In this document: piece by piece, positions 11,480 through 23,807 of the stretch | How the letters are laid out: the number at the start of each line of letters is the position of its first letter | How positions within the stretch are numbered: the stretch's first letter is position 1 | Assembly: GCA_036023115.1 (NCBI GenBank) | Contig: JAYKKT010000047.1 | Span: 3,347,001 to 3,411,000, forward strand | Reading direction: 5' to 3' | DNA length: 64,000 nt | DNA from: Brasenia schreberi | Lineage: Eukaryota > Streptophyta > Magnoliopsida > Nymphaeales > Cabombaceae | Position numbers and translations under genes: made by a program | The notes under the pieces: model-generated | What the model saw: the letters and a program-made list of their open reading frames with translations, nothing else | Told to the model about the DNA's origin: nothing | The model's database searches: none

Positions 11480-11989
11480 CAAAAAATAAATTTGTACATA
11501 TTTGAAGTAGGTTCCAGAGAAAAGAATCCTCCATTTAGAATGTGAATCGGAGGTTCTTTGAGTCGGGTGGGTCGGCTTTGAGAGAGAGAGAGAGATTTAG
11601 TCAGGTACGGACAGCTGGCAAAGATGGAGGTGTAGGAATGGTGTGGGGCCAGAAGAGTTTGCGGTGAAGATTGCGAAAAGTCAAACCTCCTCATCAAAGT
11701 GGTGGGTCCCAGCAACTTCATTTTTCTTTAACCAACGGTCCATAAGATTGGATCAACACAACAGCAAGCGTGGCAACACGTTTTAAACTGTGACGGCGTC
11801 TCTATGCGTGTTTGCGAGTGCGTAAGCCCGAGTTTGTGCGTGAAAGGATTCATACGGGTTCAGTTGACTAATCGAGTCGAATCGAAATAAGTGAACCGAA
11901 TTTGAAGAAGATTTCGGTAATAGAGACCTAATCGGTATGGGGATGGATATGCCTATTACCTGTCCCCATCCTGTACTTCAATGCGCGGA
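11480..11989. other. No gene seen
   Basis: Includes a 16-base GA tract near 11580. The minus frame at 11440-11721 starts inside the LINE fragment and has no known domain. Confidence 0.45.
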
Positions 11990-13252
11990 GAATTATCGAA
12001 TGTAGGTTAAGACAAATATCAAGTACAATAGAAAACCAATTTAGATTCATGCTCGACATATCTACTATTGAAGCAATTCACATATTGATACGTCTTATAA
12101 AATATTTTAGAGTAAATAAAGTGAACCTTCACATGATATTTATTGATTTATGAAAAGCTGACAATAGGTATCCCATTGACATACATAAATCTATAAGAGA
12201 CATGTATGATAGTGGAGAAACATATGTAAGGACTGACAAAGGAATGACAGACTTTTTCGAAGTTAATATTGTGTTACAAGATAGATAAACTTTAAGTTCA
12301 AATTTATTTACATTGGTCATTGATGAGTTAACAAAATATATTCAAGATGAAGTACATTGTTGTATGTTATTTGAAGCTGACATTATGTTAGTTAATGAAT
12401 CTAGAAATTGAAACTATTGAGAGAAACATTAAAAAGTAAAGGCTTGCGACTTGGTAGAATAAAGATACGATATATGAAATATAAGTTTGATCATTTGGTT
12501 ATTTCAAAGGACATATAAATTAAGATTAACACACATTACATCCCTCACAAGAAAAGTTTTAAATACCTATGATCAATTTTTAAAAGTGATGGAAAATTTG
12601 ATAAAGATGTTACGCACAAAAATAATGTTGGTTGGTTAAAAGGAAGATGATCATTAGATATTCTATATGATAAGAAGATACCATTAAAGTTGAAAGGTAA
12701 ATATTATACACTAGTAATTATACATGTTATGTTTTATAGTTCTGAGTGTTGGGCAGTTAATCATCAACATGTACAAAAGATGTGAATAACATAAATGAAG
12801 ATGTTGAGATGGATGAGTGGTCACATAAGGAAAGATTTTATACATAATGAAGTTATTAGAAATAAATTGAGAATAACACCAATAGAGGATAAAATGAGAG
12901 AAAATCATTTAAGATGGTTTGTACATGTAGATTTGTTTCCATGATAGGGCACTCTGGAAACAAAGAATCTATGTAGTCGACCCCATCTCATATGGGAAAA
13001 GGCTTAGTTGTTGTTGTTGTTGTACATGTAGAAAAGCAACTAAAGGATACTTTTGTAAGAAGATATGAAAAACTAAATTGTGAAAATATTAAAAGAGAAA
13101 GAAGATGACCACAAAAGTGTTGAAAAGAAATAATAAAAAATGATCTAGCTTATATTGAGTTAACTACTAGCATGACACATGATAGGGCTCGATGAAAACA
13201 AAGAATCCAAAACCCATCTATTATGGGAAAAGACTTAGTTGTTGTTGTTGTT
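11990..13252 (+). pseudogene. Decayed RTE LINE, reverse transcriptase half
   Basis: Translates, with many stops and frameshifts, to RT and C-terminal regions matching the complete copy: LHMIFIDL, IRDMYD, DELTKYIQDEV, FEADIMLV in place of FADDIVLV (the catalytic first Asp is lost), MFYSSECWAVNHQHVQKM, RKDFIHNEVI. It ends with the diagnostic tail and (GTT)n at 13252. Heavy decay suggests one of the oldest LINE copies here. A 90-bp second LINE end is nested at 12932-13021. Confidence 0.9.
12932..13021 (+). mobile_element. 90-bp RTE LINE 3' end nested in an older RTE LINE
   Basis: Flanked by gtacatgtaga at 12921-12931 and 13022-13032. The insert is only the terminal segment (gatagggcac to ggcttagttg(ttg)n) in the same orientation as its host LINE, which resumes at agaaaagcaact after the insert. 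Confidence 0.9.
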
Positions 13253-13253
13253 A

Positions 13254-13557
13254 ACATAAAATATTGGTGTACTCAACCTTTAGCTATCAACATCAGGTTC
13301 TCATGAAGTATAAGAGTACACAAGCAAACCCACATCAATGAAACTAGCCAACAAATAGAAGAAACATAGAATATTGGTATATACAACTTTCGGCTATCAT
13401 CACTCAATTATTATAAAATATGAGAGTATACAAACAAACCCATGTTAATGAAACAAGTCAACGAGTAGAAGAAGCATAAAATATTGGTATACACAACCTT
13501 CGGCTACCATCATCCGGTTTTCATAAATTATGAGAGTACACAAATAAACCCACACTA
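13254..13557. repeat. 110-bp tandem repeat, about 2.8 copies
   Basis: Copies start at 13254, 13364 and 13474 (rcataaaatattgg), each holding a ttcggctatcat-like block and a gagagtacacaa-like block. The exact 110-base period and modest divergence suggest a short satellite array, starting where the LINE tail ends. Confidence 0.9.
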
Positions 13558-13749
13558 AATATATACCTTCGTTTTTATAATGAAGACAACTATCAAATAC
13601 TTCATATAATTTATATTTACATTTTTCCTACACTCAAAATTTTTATACTTTTCTTCAACATTTCATGTGGTACTTCTTAAGCCATTTTTGAAATCTTCAA
13701 ATAATATGTTCAATAAAACTTATTTTTCAACTTTTCTTGTCCCCAGTTA
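13558..13749. other. No gene seen
   Basis: AT-rich spacer between the 110-bp array and the next LINE. Confidence 0.5.
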
Positions 13750-16457
13750 ACTCCGCCTATGTAAGGGATCACCCTTGCATTGTTGGTTTCAAGCTAGGAT
13801 AAAGGAAGAGGGTTGTGTTAAGTTTCCGATAGCCAACGTAAAACTTTATCAAATTTTTATACCATGGATTACACAAATTATGAGCATTATTTTGTGGCAT
13901 CCCCCCCTAGCAATGCGCTGTAGAGCCCGAATGCAGTGATAAGTAATGGCCACAAATTATGGTACTCAGAGAGGGTTCCCACATCATAAACGAATGTGGG
14001 TAAAGAAGTTAGTCCCGTTACATTGCCGCCCGAATGTAGTGAATAATTTACAAAGAGGGTCTCCGCATTTTCAATATGGACAAAGTGGGTTGGAGGTGGT
14101 AGCCGCTACTATGATCAACCCACTTTGTAAGGAAGATAGTCCTAGATAATAAGATTTGTATTGGTTATTGGAATATCGAAACATTATCAAGTAAGCTAAT
14201 GGAGGTAGTAGATACTATGATTCGGAGAAAGATTCATATTCTATGTTTAAAAGAGACAAAGTGGGTTAGAGAAAAAGCAAAGGAGATAGAGGATTCAGGT
14301 TTTAAATTATGGTACTAAAGTAAGGAAAAAGCTCGAAACGGAGTTGGTATTATCATAAATAAAGATTTAAAGGATAGTGTAGTAGACATACAACGATATG
14401 GTAACCGAATCATGACATTGAAATTAGTGTTAGAAGCAGAGGTTTTGAATATAGTTTGTGCTTACACACCCCAAGTAGGCCTAGAAGATAGTATAAAGAC
14501 AACTTTTTGGAAAGAGTTAGATAAGGTGATTCAAAGGTTTCCACAAAGGGAGATGATTCGTTTAAGAGGAGACTTCAATGAACGTGTTGGTAAAGAGGCA
14601 TTAGGGTATTAAGGTATTCATGGAAACTTTGGTTTTGGGATATAAATGAGAAAGGTAGGGAGATTTTAAATTTTGCTATGGCATTTGACCTCTTTATAGT
14701 CAATACAATCTTCAAAAAACGAGATGAACATTTAATTATTTATAAGAGTGGCTTATCACAAACACAAATTGATTACTTTATTTGTAAAAAAAAGATAGAG
14801 CGTGTTGTAAAGATTGCAAGGTCATTTCAGGAGAAATTTTAACCACTCAACATCAACTTTTAGTTATTGATTTACAAATAAAAAAATAGACAAAGAAGAA
14901 AAGAGTGCATCGAGCTATTCAGACTAAATGGTGAAACCTCAAAAGTGAGAAAGAATATATATTTAAACAGAAAGTCTTTTAAGGAGGTGTTTGGAATTAT
15001 GTTGGTACACCTTGTGATATGTGGAACAATACGGCTATACATATTAGGAAAGTAGTGAAAGATGTGTTAGGTGTATCTAAGAGAGGTATACCAACACAAA
15101 AAGAAGCTTGATGGTGGAGTGAGGTAGTGCAAAATAAAATCAAGGCAAAGAGGGCATGTTACAAAATACATTATGCTAAGAAAACTAGTGAAACTTTAGA
15201 GGCTTATAAGAAAGCAAAGAAGGAAGCGAAAAAGGTCGTGAGTGAAGCAAAAGCTAAAATTTGAGAGGATTTATATAAAAAACTCAACTCAAAAGAGGGT
15301 GAAAGAGATATTTTTAGGATAGTTAGGGCTAGAGATAAGAAAACTAAAGATCTTAATTATGTTAGATGCATCAAGGACGAGGATGAAAAAATTCTAGTGG
15401 CAAATGATGATATAAGAAATGAATGGAAAAACTATTTTTATAAGCTTTTTAATGAAAATAAAGATGTTAGTATTAGCTTAGGAGAGTTAGCTAAATCAAA
15501 AAAGTATATAAACCACAATTTCTACCGATGTATTCAAAAGAATGAAGTCAAAGAGGCTTTTAAACATATGAAGGGTGGTAAATCGGTAGGACCAGACAAT
15601 ATTCCTATAGAAGTTTGGAAAATACAAGGAGAAATAGGATTCACTTGGCTCACGGGACTATTTAATGAAATATGGAGAAACCAAAAGATGTTTGAGGAAT
15701 GGAGAGCGAGTACACTTATACCTATATATAAGAACAAGGGAGACATTCAGAATTGTGCGAATTATCGAGGTATCAAGTTAATGACCCATATTATGAAATT
15801 GTGGAAAAGAGTTATCGAACATAGGTTAACACAAGTATCAAGTACAACGGAGAACCAATTTGGATTCATGCCAAGCAGATCTACTGTTGAAACGATTCAC
15901 CTTTTGGGACGTCTTATGAAACATTTTAGAGGAAAAAAGAAAGACCTTCACATGATATTTATTTATCTATAAAAAGCTTATGATAAGATACCGAGAGAGG
16001 TTCTTTGGAGAATCTTGGAAAAAAGAGGTATCTCATTGATATACATTAACCTTATAAGAGACATGTACGATGATGCAAAAACATGTGTGAGGACTCATGA
16101 AGGAATGACAAACTTCTTCAAAGACAATATTGGGTTACATAAAGGATCAACTTTAAGTCCATACTTATTTATAATGATGATTGATGAGTTAACAAAACAT
16201 ATTCAAGATGAAGTGCCTTATGTTATTTGCATATGACATTGTGTTAGTGGAAGAGTCCTAGGAAAAAGTTAATAGAAAATTGGTACTATGGATAGAAGCA
16301 TTAGAAAGCAAAGGTCTCCGACTTTGTAGAATAAATACAGAATATGAAATGTAAGTTTGATCATTTGGTTACTTTAAAGGACATAAAAATTAAAATTGGC
16401 ACACATTGCATCCTGCAAAAGAAAAGTTTTAAATACCTAGGGTCAAATTTTCAAAGT
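13750..16457 (+). pseudogene. RTE LINE, 5' complete but 3' deleted
   Basis: Starts with the same ctccgccyatgtaaggg 5' end as the complete copy. The endonuclease half (14150-14900) shows LCLKETKW, RGDFNERVG and QIDYFIC with stops. The RT half (15397-16236) has [29 protein letters not shown] and LHKGSTLSPYL in a fairly open frame. A one-base shift removes the FADD motif, leaving PYVICI then a stop. It ends abruptly at about 16457 with no (TTG)n tail, so the last ~600 bases were lost. Confidence 0.9.
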
Positions 16458-17734
16458 ATATATAAGTAAAGTATGTAAAAAGTCAACAATAACTTACCCA
16501 ATTAAGACATCAATAAAACATTTTGCTAGGGTGTTTCATAGTCTTATTGTGAAGACTTTGTACTTCAAAGATAGTTGTCATTTACAAAACATCTTCAAGC
16601 TCATAAATATTAGCGACAATATCTGCATACAACAATAGGTATTACATTCTAAAAGTAGTAGTGCAACCTTCAATTTGTTAGAGTCACCAATGTGCAAAAG
16701 GAGACTTATCACACACTATGGATATTACAACCATAGGTTAGTTCAAGTAGAATTAGTTCAAATGTGGTCTTTATATTGGTACGTGTTGCATACACCAATG
16801 TGCAAAAGGAGACTTATCACACACTATGGAGCAATAGATCAAACAATTGATATACATTCTATGTAATCATTCCTATGAAATTAAACCACAACCAAGAAAG
16901 ACAACAATCAAAGACAAAGATAAATACATTCATAACTTCATGAACCAGAGAGCAAGCGATAAAACCAGACAACGGCCGATCTATAGAGAGAACATATCTA
17001 TGTGGTAAGGTTTGGCAATGATCTCTCATGAACTTGTGAGGAGAAGGGAGGAATGAGATCGCTCATGAACCAGAGAGAAGAAGGGAGGAACAAGGAAACA
17101 CATACTTGCATGAAGAAGACGATGCGAGAGAGTGACCGAGTGATTTGGAGGAGAGAGAACGGCTCAACTAGATGGTGATAATCGCTCACAAGAAGGGAGA
17201 AACAAGGGAACGCAGACTCACCAAAGAGCTGCCGAGAGAATATAGAAGTAATTTGGGGAGAAAGAATTCCGTTGTGCTTAAGTTGACCTGATTCCAGTAA
17301 AAAAACAAAATGGCATAAGATAGGCACACTTGAATCTCAAAATCATTGGCGATTTCAAACACGATATGAAAACCTGAGGCATACACGACCTGATCAGTGA
17401 GTTCATGCTTTCAACCATTGAAACCTGAGACGAACACGACCTGTTTCACACACTTGGCCCTCATGGTGAAGTTTTAATCTTTCAACTTTACACCCTAAAT
17501 TAAAGATTGAGGCTTAATTTGGATTAAAGATATACCAACCTTAGTGGGTCATCTCGATTCCTCTCATCGGCTCGAAACCGGAGGACTCCCACATCCATTT
17601 CTTGGATCTCTTTACCCAATGAACAACCCCTAAGAGGTTAACAGAGTGCCCAAATCAGCTACTTTGTAAAGGGAGGGGAGCTGAAGATGTAAATCACTCA
17701 TTAGTGTGTGCATTAAGCCAATAATTGGTTAATC
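16458..17734. other. No gene seen; one short direct repeat
   Basis: A 38-bp sequence beginning caccaatgtgcaaaagg occurs at 16685-16722 and 16793-16830, 108 bases apart. 17000-17230 has repeated agaagggaggaa-type purine stretches. Frames at 16675-16866 and 16998-17386 have no recognised domains. Confidence 0.45.
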
Positions 17735-18440
17735 CAGACCCAGATTGGTTCGATCCCGGTTCCACTTTTGATGAAACTGGAAACCACCGTTTCAGTACTT
17801 TTTCTTTAAAATTTTAATTTATTTTAATGTTTTTGCTGGTTTATGGCGGTTTAGAACTTAATCGGGAACAACCCTGAGACTGGTGGTTCTGGAACTATCA
17901 CTGGAACCGATGGTTTGGAACCACCATTTCCAGTTTCATGGCCATGCTTTTGTCTATATATTTGCTCTAAAGTAGGTTTTCCAACCCTATGTACACAGAT
18001 GGAACAGTTATGGATGCACGAACTGCTGAGCTCCACTGTGAATTAGGGACTAACATTAATGAAGTATACCTAAATTCAGGCGTCTCCATTAACAGAGACA
18101 GAAATGCAAGTTCCTGACGAGCCGGGACTTAGCTGTTCAAAACCACCAGTGCCAATTTGCCTGAAACCATGAATTGTAAGCGAACCGGGTTCTACACAAT
18201 TCCAATTATGTTTTTAACAACTGTTTTTTATTTAAGCAGAAACAAAAACACAAAAAAGATAAAAATTGGAAAAAATTATAAAATCATTCGAGAACCCATC
18301 GTTTGAACGGCTAGGTCCGGTTCTGGTCCCTTGGGAGGAGGTTATCCATGGTTCATTATAGTTCTGGTTATGCCGATTTTAATTTCGCTTTGAATTGCCG
18401 GAAAAGTCGGAAACCGGCCACTTTTGCTGGCAATGGTAAC
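17735..18440. repeat. Two adjacent GGTTCC-rich segments, hAT-like
   Basis: 17735-17960 and 18120-18440 are dense in GGTTCC/GGAACC words in both orientations, with fragments of the CATGGC-type terminus. Probably two decayed miniature elements; exact termini not resolved. Confidence 0.4.
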
Positions 18441-18547
18441 ACGCCATTATTGAAAACTTTTACGTCTCCTATTTCCTCATCATTTCTGCGTAATGCTTGA
18501 TCACTCACTTAGTCACTTGCATCTGAAATCACCTTGAAAGACAGCAG

Positions 18548-18859
18548 AAGGTGATCACCAACGGTTGAGAAGAACGAAAAGACTCAGAAGGAATCACTAG
18601 CAGATGCAGTACATAAAATGACGACAGCATCACATTATGCAATTGTCCATCTCCACACAGTAACCAAACTCAGCAAAAAAAAATTTGTTACAAGAGGTGG
18701 CCGAAGGTGATCACCAACGGTTGAGAAGAACGATAAGACTCAGAAGGAATCACTAGCAGATGCAGTACATAAAATGACGACAGCATCACATTATGCAATT
18801 GTCCATCTCCACACAGTAACCAAACTCAGCAAAAAAAAAATTGGTACAAGAGGTGGCCG
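18548..18859. repeat. 166-bp tandem duplication
   Basis: Copy 1 at 18548-18713 and copy 2 from 18714, both beginning aaggtgatcaccaacggttg, with only two or three differences plus a poly-A length change. Recent duplication of non-coding DNA. Confidence 0.93.
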
Positions 18860-18945
18860 AAGCCGGGCACATGCACCCTCTGGAAGTCAAACTCCCCACC
18901 AGCAGCAACTGTGCTAGAGCACTATAACATTGAGCTAAGGCTCTG
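18855..18945 (-). mobile_element. SINE-like unit, second family
   Basis: On the minus strand ccttagctcaatg (A-box-like) is followed by a tRNA-like tagtgctctagcac stretch and a B-box-like gagtttgacttcc. A related copy is at 22605-22706. Confidence 0.45.
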
Positions 18946-19117
18946 GATGCACCAAATTCAGCAAATTGATAATATCATAAACAGAAACTGCGAGCAGATC
19001 CTTTTTCTTTCCAAACAAAGAACCCAATTTATCGTGTTGATTGATTTTGTTACAGACAACTGGTTGAACCTCACCATGGATGGTCCTGAAGAATCGAGGG
19101 GTTGGATTTTCTTTTCT

Positions 19118-19214
19118 TGGTGCAATGGTTAAGGTGAAGCCAGCCCGGGGCGTTGAACTCATGACCTTTAACTTGTGAGTCAACCCCCTAGCCAGGTGAG
19201 CTATTGCTCTTCGT
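19118..19214 (-). mobile_element. tRNA-derived SINE-like unit
   Basis: On the minus strand gagcaatagctcacctggct (A-box) and gagttcaacgcc (B-box), spaced as in tRNA genes. Best-preserved copy of the family also seen at 7.8 and 23.6 kb. Confidence 0.6.
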
Positions 19215-19547
19215 GCTTGGAGCTTGGATAATCTGATATCCAGATTAGTAGCACTTTCACTTACCCTTGGAGATCATCCAAAATAGAATCTGAATATGAA
19301 ATTTCCCATTTTGGAGTTTAAATTGTAGTATGACTCAAGATCAAGCTCTCCGGCGACAGAGTATCCATTTGACCGACCGGAGTGTGGAAAAGGGATTAGT
19401 TTTGAAGATCATCGGAATAGGATACAGTTCATTACATCGACGGTCCGGTATCGATCTTCACTTCTGCTGTTGCTACAAATTGGCATTGTGGCTCATTACA
19501 TCGAGAGGTTTACGACCAATCTAAAGGGGTTCGATGTCCGCTGCCTG

Positions 19548-19742
19548 ATCAACCATGGATAAAACTCAGCTTTGATGGAGTTAGTCATGCTAATCCAGGT
19601 CTTGTCGGATGTGGAGGCATACTACATAATTCTCAGGATTTTTGGTCGGCTGGTTTTTCGCGGAGCATCGGCTGGGCGACCCTTGCGCAAGCTGAAGTTT
19701 GGGGGATCCTTACTGGTCTCGAATGGACACAGAAGCTAATGA
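19548..19742 (+). pseudogene. RNase H-like domain fragment
   Basis: The frame reading PWIKLSFDGVSHANPG, then GCGGILHNSQ and LAQAEVWGILTGLEW, matches the start of a plant-type RNase H domain as found in LINE C-termini and their domesticated relatives. It holds the first Asp (FDG) and the Glu (AQAE). It is truncated at about 65 residues. Confidence 0.75.
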
Positions 19743-19787
19743 AAAAAAACAAAAAATTGAAAAAGGGCAAATTACTTGTTTGAACTG

Positions 19788-19935
19788 TAGGTTCCGGTTT
19801 TAGTTCTACAAGGAGGAACCGAAACCCAAGCCGAAGAAGCAGGAGATCTACAATTTGGTTACTGTTTTAAATCCGGTTCTCGCCTGATTCAGTTCCGATT
19901 CAAACTGCCAGTCCAATTCAGAACCAGACATGGCT
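19788..19935. repeat. GGTTCC-rich segment
   Basis: GGTTCC/GAACC words, ending at cagacatggcta, the complement of the TAGCCATGTCTG-type terminus seen near 23070. Confidence 0.4.
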
Positions 19936-20785
19936 AAATGGGCTCTCTTTAAGTGTTAAATTCGGAGCAAATCCTATCCAAGATCACCAAATTCTTCTAC
20001 TAAGAACCAGAAGTGTAAGCTTTTGAGGACCCTCAACAGTGAACACCCAGCAAGAATCAGAACCATTAATTCTTAGATCATATATGAACCGTTGATTCCA
20101 ACAATCTAACTTTTAAAAAGATCTTCACATCTTATGTGGGCCCACTTGTATTACTGTAGCTTTCGAGGCCTTTTTGTGGGGCGTCCTCTCCTGAAGGAAG
20201 GCTACGGGTCACACCCCATAACATATACATGCCACCGAACCAAATGGACGGCCCAGATCAAATTTTCCTCCAGGAAACATGAGCAGTGGGGCCCTCCCCT
20301 GTCTCCTCTTCCCTCCAAACTTCATGAAAGCACCAAAGGACAAGGAATATATTAGTATAATACTTCGAAGATAGGATCGATCATATCCCAACAAAAGTTT
20401 TTACTCTCTCTCTCTAAATATCAATCATGCTTGTTCATGACGCTGGTAATGGATATTCCATGGTAAATGCACCCTCTCCTTTCAATATGCCAAAGTGTAA
20501 TACAGCAATCATTAAAATATCAAACTCCGTTTTGTTAACCAAAGCACCACAGTACTTGATTCACATGAGTGAACTTCAAGAGGGAATTATAGTTTATGTA
20601 CTGTTGATGATTGGAAGTTCATTAGCAGATGCTAATGGAAATTCACTAGCACATGCCACGCAGAAAAGAAAGCGACGGAAAGGCAAAAGGGGAGGTATCC
20701 AAGCGTGTACATATGTTAATTTCCATTGCTTTTCTATAAAAAATTAGAAGATTCACAGTAAAGGTGACAAAATACAGAAGAATAT
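19936..20785. other. No gene seen
   Basis: Frames at 20134-20355 and 20427-20747 have no domains I recognise. The last part may hold the 3' UTR of the minus-strand gene that ends at 20786. Confidence 0.4.
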
Positions 20786-22018
20786 TCAGATACGATGAGA
20801 ATCTTTGGGAGAGAAAGACCTTGAAGACATGATACTGTTGAACTGTCTCCCATGAGGTAAAGGAGAATCACAGACATCTCTTTCCTCTCTTTCTTCGACT
20901 TCGTCGAGACTCAAGCTGCAAGGTGTGCCAGGAAGTGCGCTTGGCCAAGGTGATTCTTCCTCTTCCTCTTCCTGAACAGAAGCAGGGGATAAGAGAGTCT
21001 GGGAGCTGATGCCATTCAAACTAATACTCAATCCCTTCCGAGCAGCAGCAGCAGTTTTGCAAGCCAAGAGGATTCTCCGCCTTTTGTTCAATGGGTTTTC
21101 TGGCTTGGCCAGATCCTTTATGGAACTTGCACCGGATAAACTCCCAAAAGATTTTGATTTGCCAGAAAAGAAGTTCGATAATCCCCTCCTGTTATCCAAG
21201 AAAAGATATTAGATTTCACTTCCTTTTTAGTCAAACTGAACGATACTCCATGAAAGCTGCAGGAAGAATTCTAGTTGCACGTAAAGTCATCAATCCAGCA
21301 GACACATTCAGTATCTCGTTACCGACATGATTTTCATCCCCAAAATGAACCATGTTGCTGAATAAACGATACAAAATCGTGTCCATTTTTAATTCTGATT
21401 TGGACGACGACTGCCTAATGCTAATGACGCTGCAATTAGAATCATGAGTACTGGTCGCCTTCTCGTTCGCTCTCGCCACTAACGTGGCTACCTTGTTAGA
21501 TTCTTTGAGAATTGGCAACAAGGATTTCCCCATACTCTAACGAAAAAGAAAGAAGAATTACAGCAAATACCAAATTCATTTGAAGGTAAACGATAGGATC
21601 ACAGTTGGACTTCGTGAGGAAAAGGAAAGACCCCCTTCCCAAGAATGTCATTCATATATGAAAACTTCAAACTTGGAGGAACATAGAATCCCTTTAGACC
21701 ATGAAAACTATTGATGTGTAATTCTTTCATTATGTAAATGGCAGCAAGAAGCAAGACTCCGATTCACAAATCAAAGAAAAAAGGAAGAAACGAAAGAAAT
21801 GAGAGAACTGACTTGATGGGTAGGGAATCATGTAGAGGGCCCAAGTGAGCCAAAGGGGTGCTGCTGAATCGGCTCTGAACTTCATCTTCTTCGTCATCAT
21901 CCAAACCACTCAAATTGGAGTGGGTGTCTGAAATTGCGGTGGTTCTGCCGTGGAATCCGGATCTGCAAAAGGAGGACACCCCTGGTCCTATCTGACGTCT
22001 GTCTAAAACCAGAGACAT
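20786..22018 (-). CDS. OXIDATIVE STRESS 3 (OXS3)-like protein
   Basis: Small plant-specific family linked to tolerance of oxidative and heavy-metal stress, reported as nuclear chromatin-associated; no catalytic activity is known. Two exons, 21813-22018 and 20786-21188 (minus), join to 202 residues; the 624-base intron is GT-AG. Exon 1 has an acidic stretch (LDDDEEDE). The junction recreates the family core, PIK then RGLSNFFSGKSKSF, followed by SSIKDLAKPENPLNKRRR, the most conserved part of OXS3-like proteins. The C-terminal half has a run of Glu (EEEEEE) and Ser-rich segments. Start chosen as the only in-frame ATG preceding the acidic segment. A (GA)22 tract lies 130-173 bases upstream, likely in the promoter or 5' UTR. 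Confidence 0.88.
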
Positions 22019-22142
22019 TATACTGATGATGGCTCACCCTCGGTCACACTCCATTGGTGGTAGTTTGTTTTTAAGGACGAAAAAGAAAAACAAGTCTTCG
22101 TCTCCAGGCAAGGACATAGAGACCAGCAACCCTCTTGATGAA

Positions 22143-22147
<5 letters not shown>

Positions 22148-22191
<44 letters not shown>
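22148..22191. repeat. (GA)22 tract upstream of the OXS3-like gene
   Basis: Read as CT on the gene strand, 130-173 bases before the start codon. CT/GA tracts in plant 5' UTRs are known targets of GAGA-binding BPC proteins; regulation here is inference. Confidence 0.9.
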
Positions 22192-22194
<3 letters not shown>

Positions 22195-22604
22195 GGAAAC
22201 CGGGCTTATCTGCTTGGCACATGGTACCGTAGCTCCCGGTTTGAGAGAGAGGAAGAGAGAGAATGTGTTCCGTGTCACAATATGAAGGTTTACTGTAATG
22301 GCTATGATCCTTGTGATCTCACCTCGTCTAAGACACACACAGAGGGCCATACCCTCCCCATGAGGACGGCCAATTTTACTTGTGCTTAATTTCGACGTCT
22401 TGTAAGCATGGCGACAAATTTTATAAAAAGCCAAAATCTGAGGCAGCCAACATCTTTCTATTCTTAACTTTTTTCTGAAAGCAATTCTTTAAACGACAAA
22501 AGCCACTATCAAAAAGAAAGTGATAGAATTAATTAGGAATAAAGCTCTTAAAATCTTTGAGGTCCCAACACCCAAAACCATGCTGTTTTTTTTCCTGTCA
22601 GAAG

Positions 22605-22706
22605 AGGGCCGAAGCTTAAACACCTACACACCCCCCTTTAGAAGTCGATCTCCCCGCCAACAACAACGGCGGTAGAGCGTTTCGTAATTGAGCTAACGCT
22701 CTTGGT
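22605..22706 (-). mobile_element. SINE-like unit, second family
   Basis: On the minus strand cgttagctcaatt, then gctctaccgcc and gagatcgacttc, resembling tRNA A- and B-boxes. Relative of 18855-18945; both start in a ggccgaagc-type flank. Confidence 0.45.
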
Positions 22707-22784
22707 ACAAAACCATGCTGTTTTGATACAAACAGGGGATGTATCAGAGCATCACGATATTTTCACCATTTACCAATTAAAGCA

Positions 22785-23085
22785 GGTGGTTCTGGATTAC
22801 GAGTAGGGTTGATTCAAAACCATCGGTTCTAATTTGAGTTCTAAACAGTTCGGAATTGGAAAAAATTATCAAAGGTTTTTGAAATTAGAAAGAATTTAAA
22901 AGTATAAAACCAAGAGTTTGAAAATAATCAATTCCGGTTTTTATCAGTGCCAATCTCATACATGGTGGAACCAAGAGAGAACCCAGTGGTTCTTGGTTAT
23001 GACTCGAGTTTGATCAGTTTCTGTTATACCTGGTTTGGTTTTGATTACAACCGCTGAGCTGGTTCCAGACCTGCCATGTCTAGAA
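22785..23085. repeat. GGTTCC-rich segment, hAT-like
   Basis: GGTTC/GAACC words throughout, ending cctgccatgtcta, which is the complement of the TAGACATGGC-type terminus. The left end was not resolved and no 8-bp duplication was found. Confidence 0.45.
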
Positions 23086-23322
23086 GAACCCTTGTTCATT
23101 ACTTGGTTTGAAGGGAATTGTTAGCCAAACAACCACTGTTCGAACATGTTCACGAATTACTTGTTATCCTTCTAGGAACTAAAGCAAGCAGAGGTTTTCA
23201 CGAATTGCAGAGTGGATGTTGTCCACCTCTGATACAACATATTCAAGTCTATTGTTTACTTTTGGAAGCATGTAATAAAGATATCCTTGTATTTTCTAAA
23301 CACCTCTATAATCTAGTTTTCC

Positions 23323-23329
<7 letters not shown>

Positions 23330-23378
<49 letters not shown>
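23330..23378. repeat. (TA)n(GA)n microsatellite
   Basis: TA run followed by GA run. Confidence 0.95.
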
Positions 23379-23379
<1 letters not shown>

Positions 23380-23519
23380 TGTTGAATGACCTATAAGCTA
23401 TCTAATGTGCTGCTTTTTTTATTGACACTCTTCACTGTTGTAGTTTAGCAAGGGAATAAGATCAGCTGTTCAGGAAGATTCACTGTTTTATGCTGTTTCT
23501 TTTTGTTTGTTCTTTTGTC

Positions 23520-23605
23520 ACAATGGGAGGACAAAGAACAACCCACGTATTGAAGTCAAGACCTGCAACATGGGAGTCGCGTCCCTAGCCAGGTGAGCTA
23601 ATCGG
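23520..23605 (-). mobile_element. SINE-like unit (degraded)
   Basis: On the minus strand ttagctcacctggctaggga A-box region; the B-box (cttgacttc) is weak. Confidence 0.45.
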
Positions 23606-23807
23606 TGAGTGCTGCTTTGTGCTTCTTCTATCTTAGAGATGTATTGAAACATCTAATTAATTCTCTCCATTTGATATTAGATACAGGGGATAAAATCCAA
23701 ACGTTTCTTGATTTGGAGGCTCCCCTCTTGAGACGTCAACCCCCGTCCACATACATGATAGTTCACTTCACCACGTACACCGTCCAGATGCATTCACCGA
23801 GAGAGAC

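Noticed and set aside
13254..13557. CRISPR-like array
   Set aside because: The 110-bp units are contiguous with no spacer/repeat structure, and the DNA is a plant nuclear genome.
21231..21533. 100-codon minus frame starting MGKSLLPILKE
   Set aside because: Lies wholly in the intron of the OXS3-like gene. The exon-exon junction without it restores the family core, so it is not an exon.
22018..22434. 138-codon minus frame and overlapping frames
   Set aside because: Largely the GA/CT tract and promoter of the OXS3-like gene; no domain.
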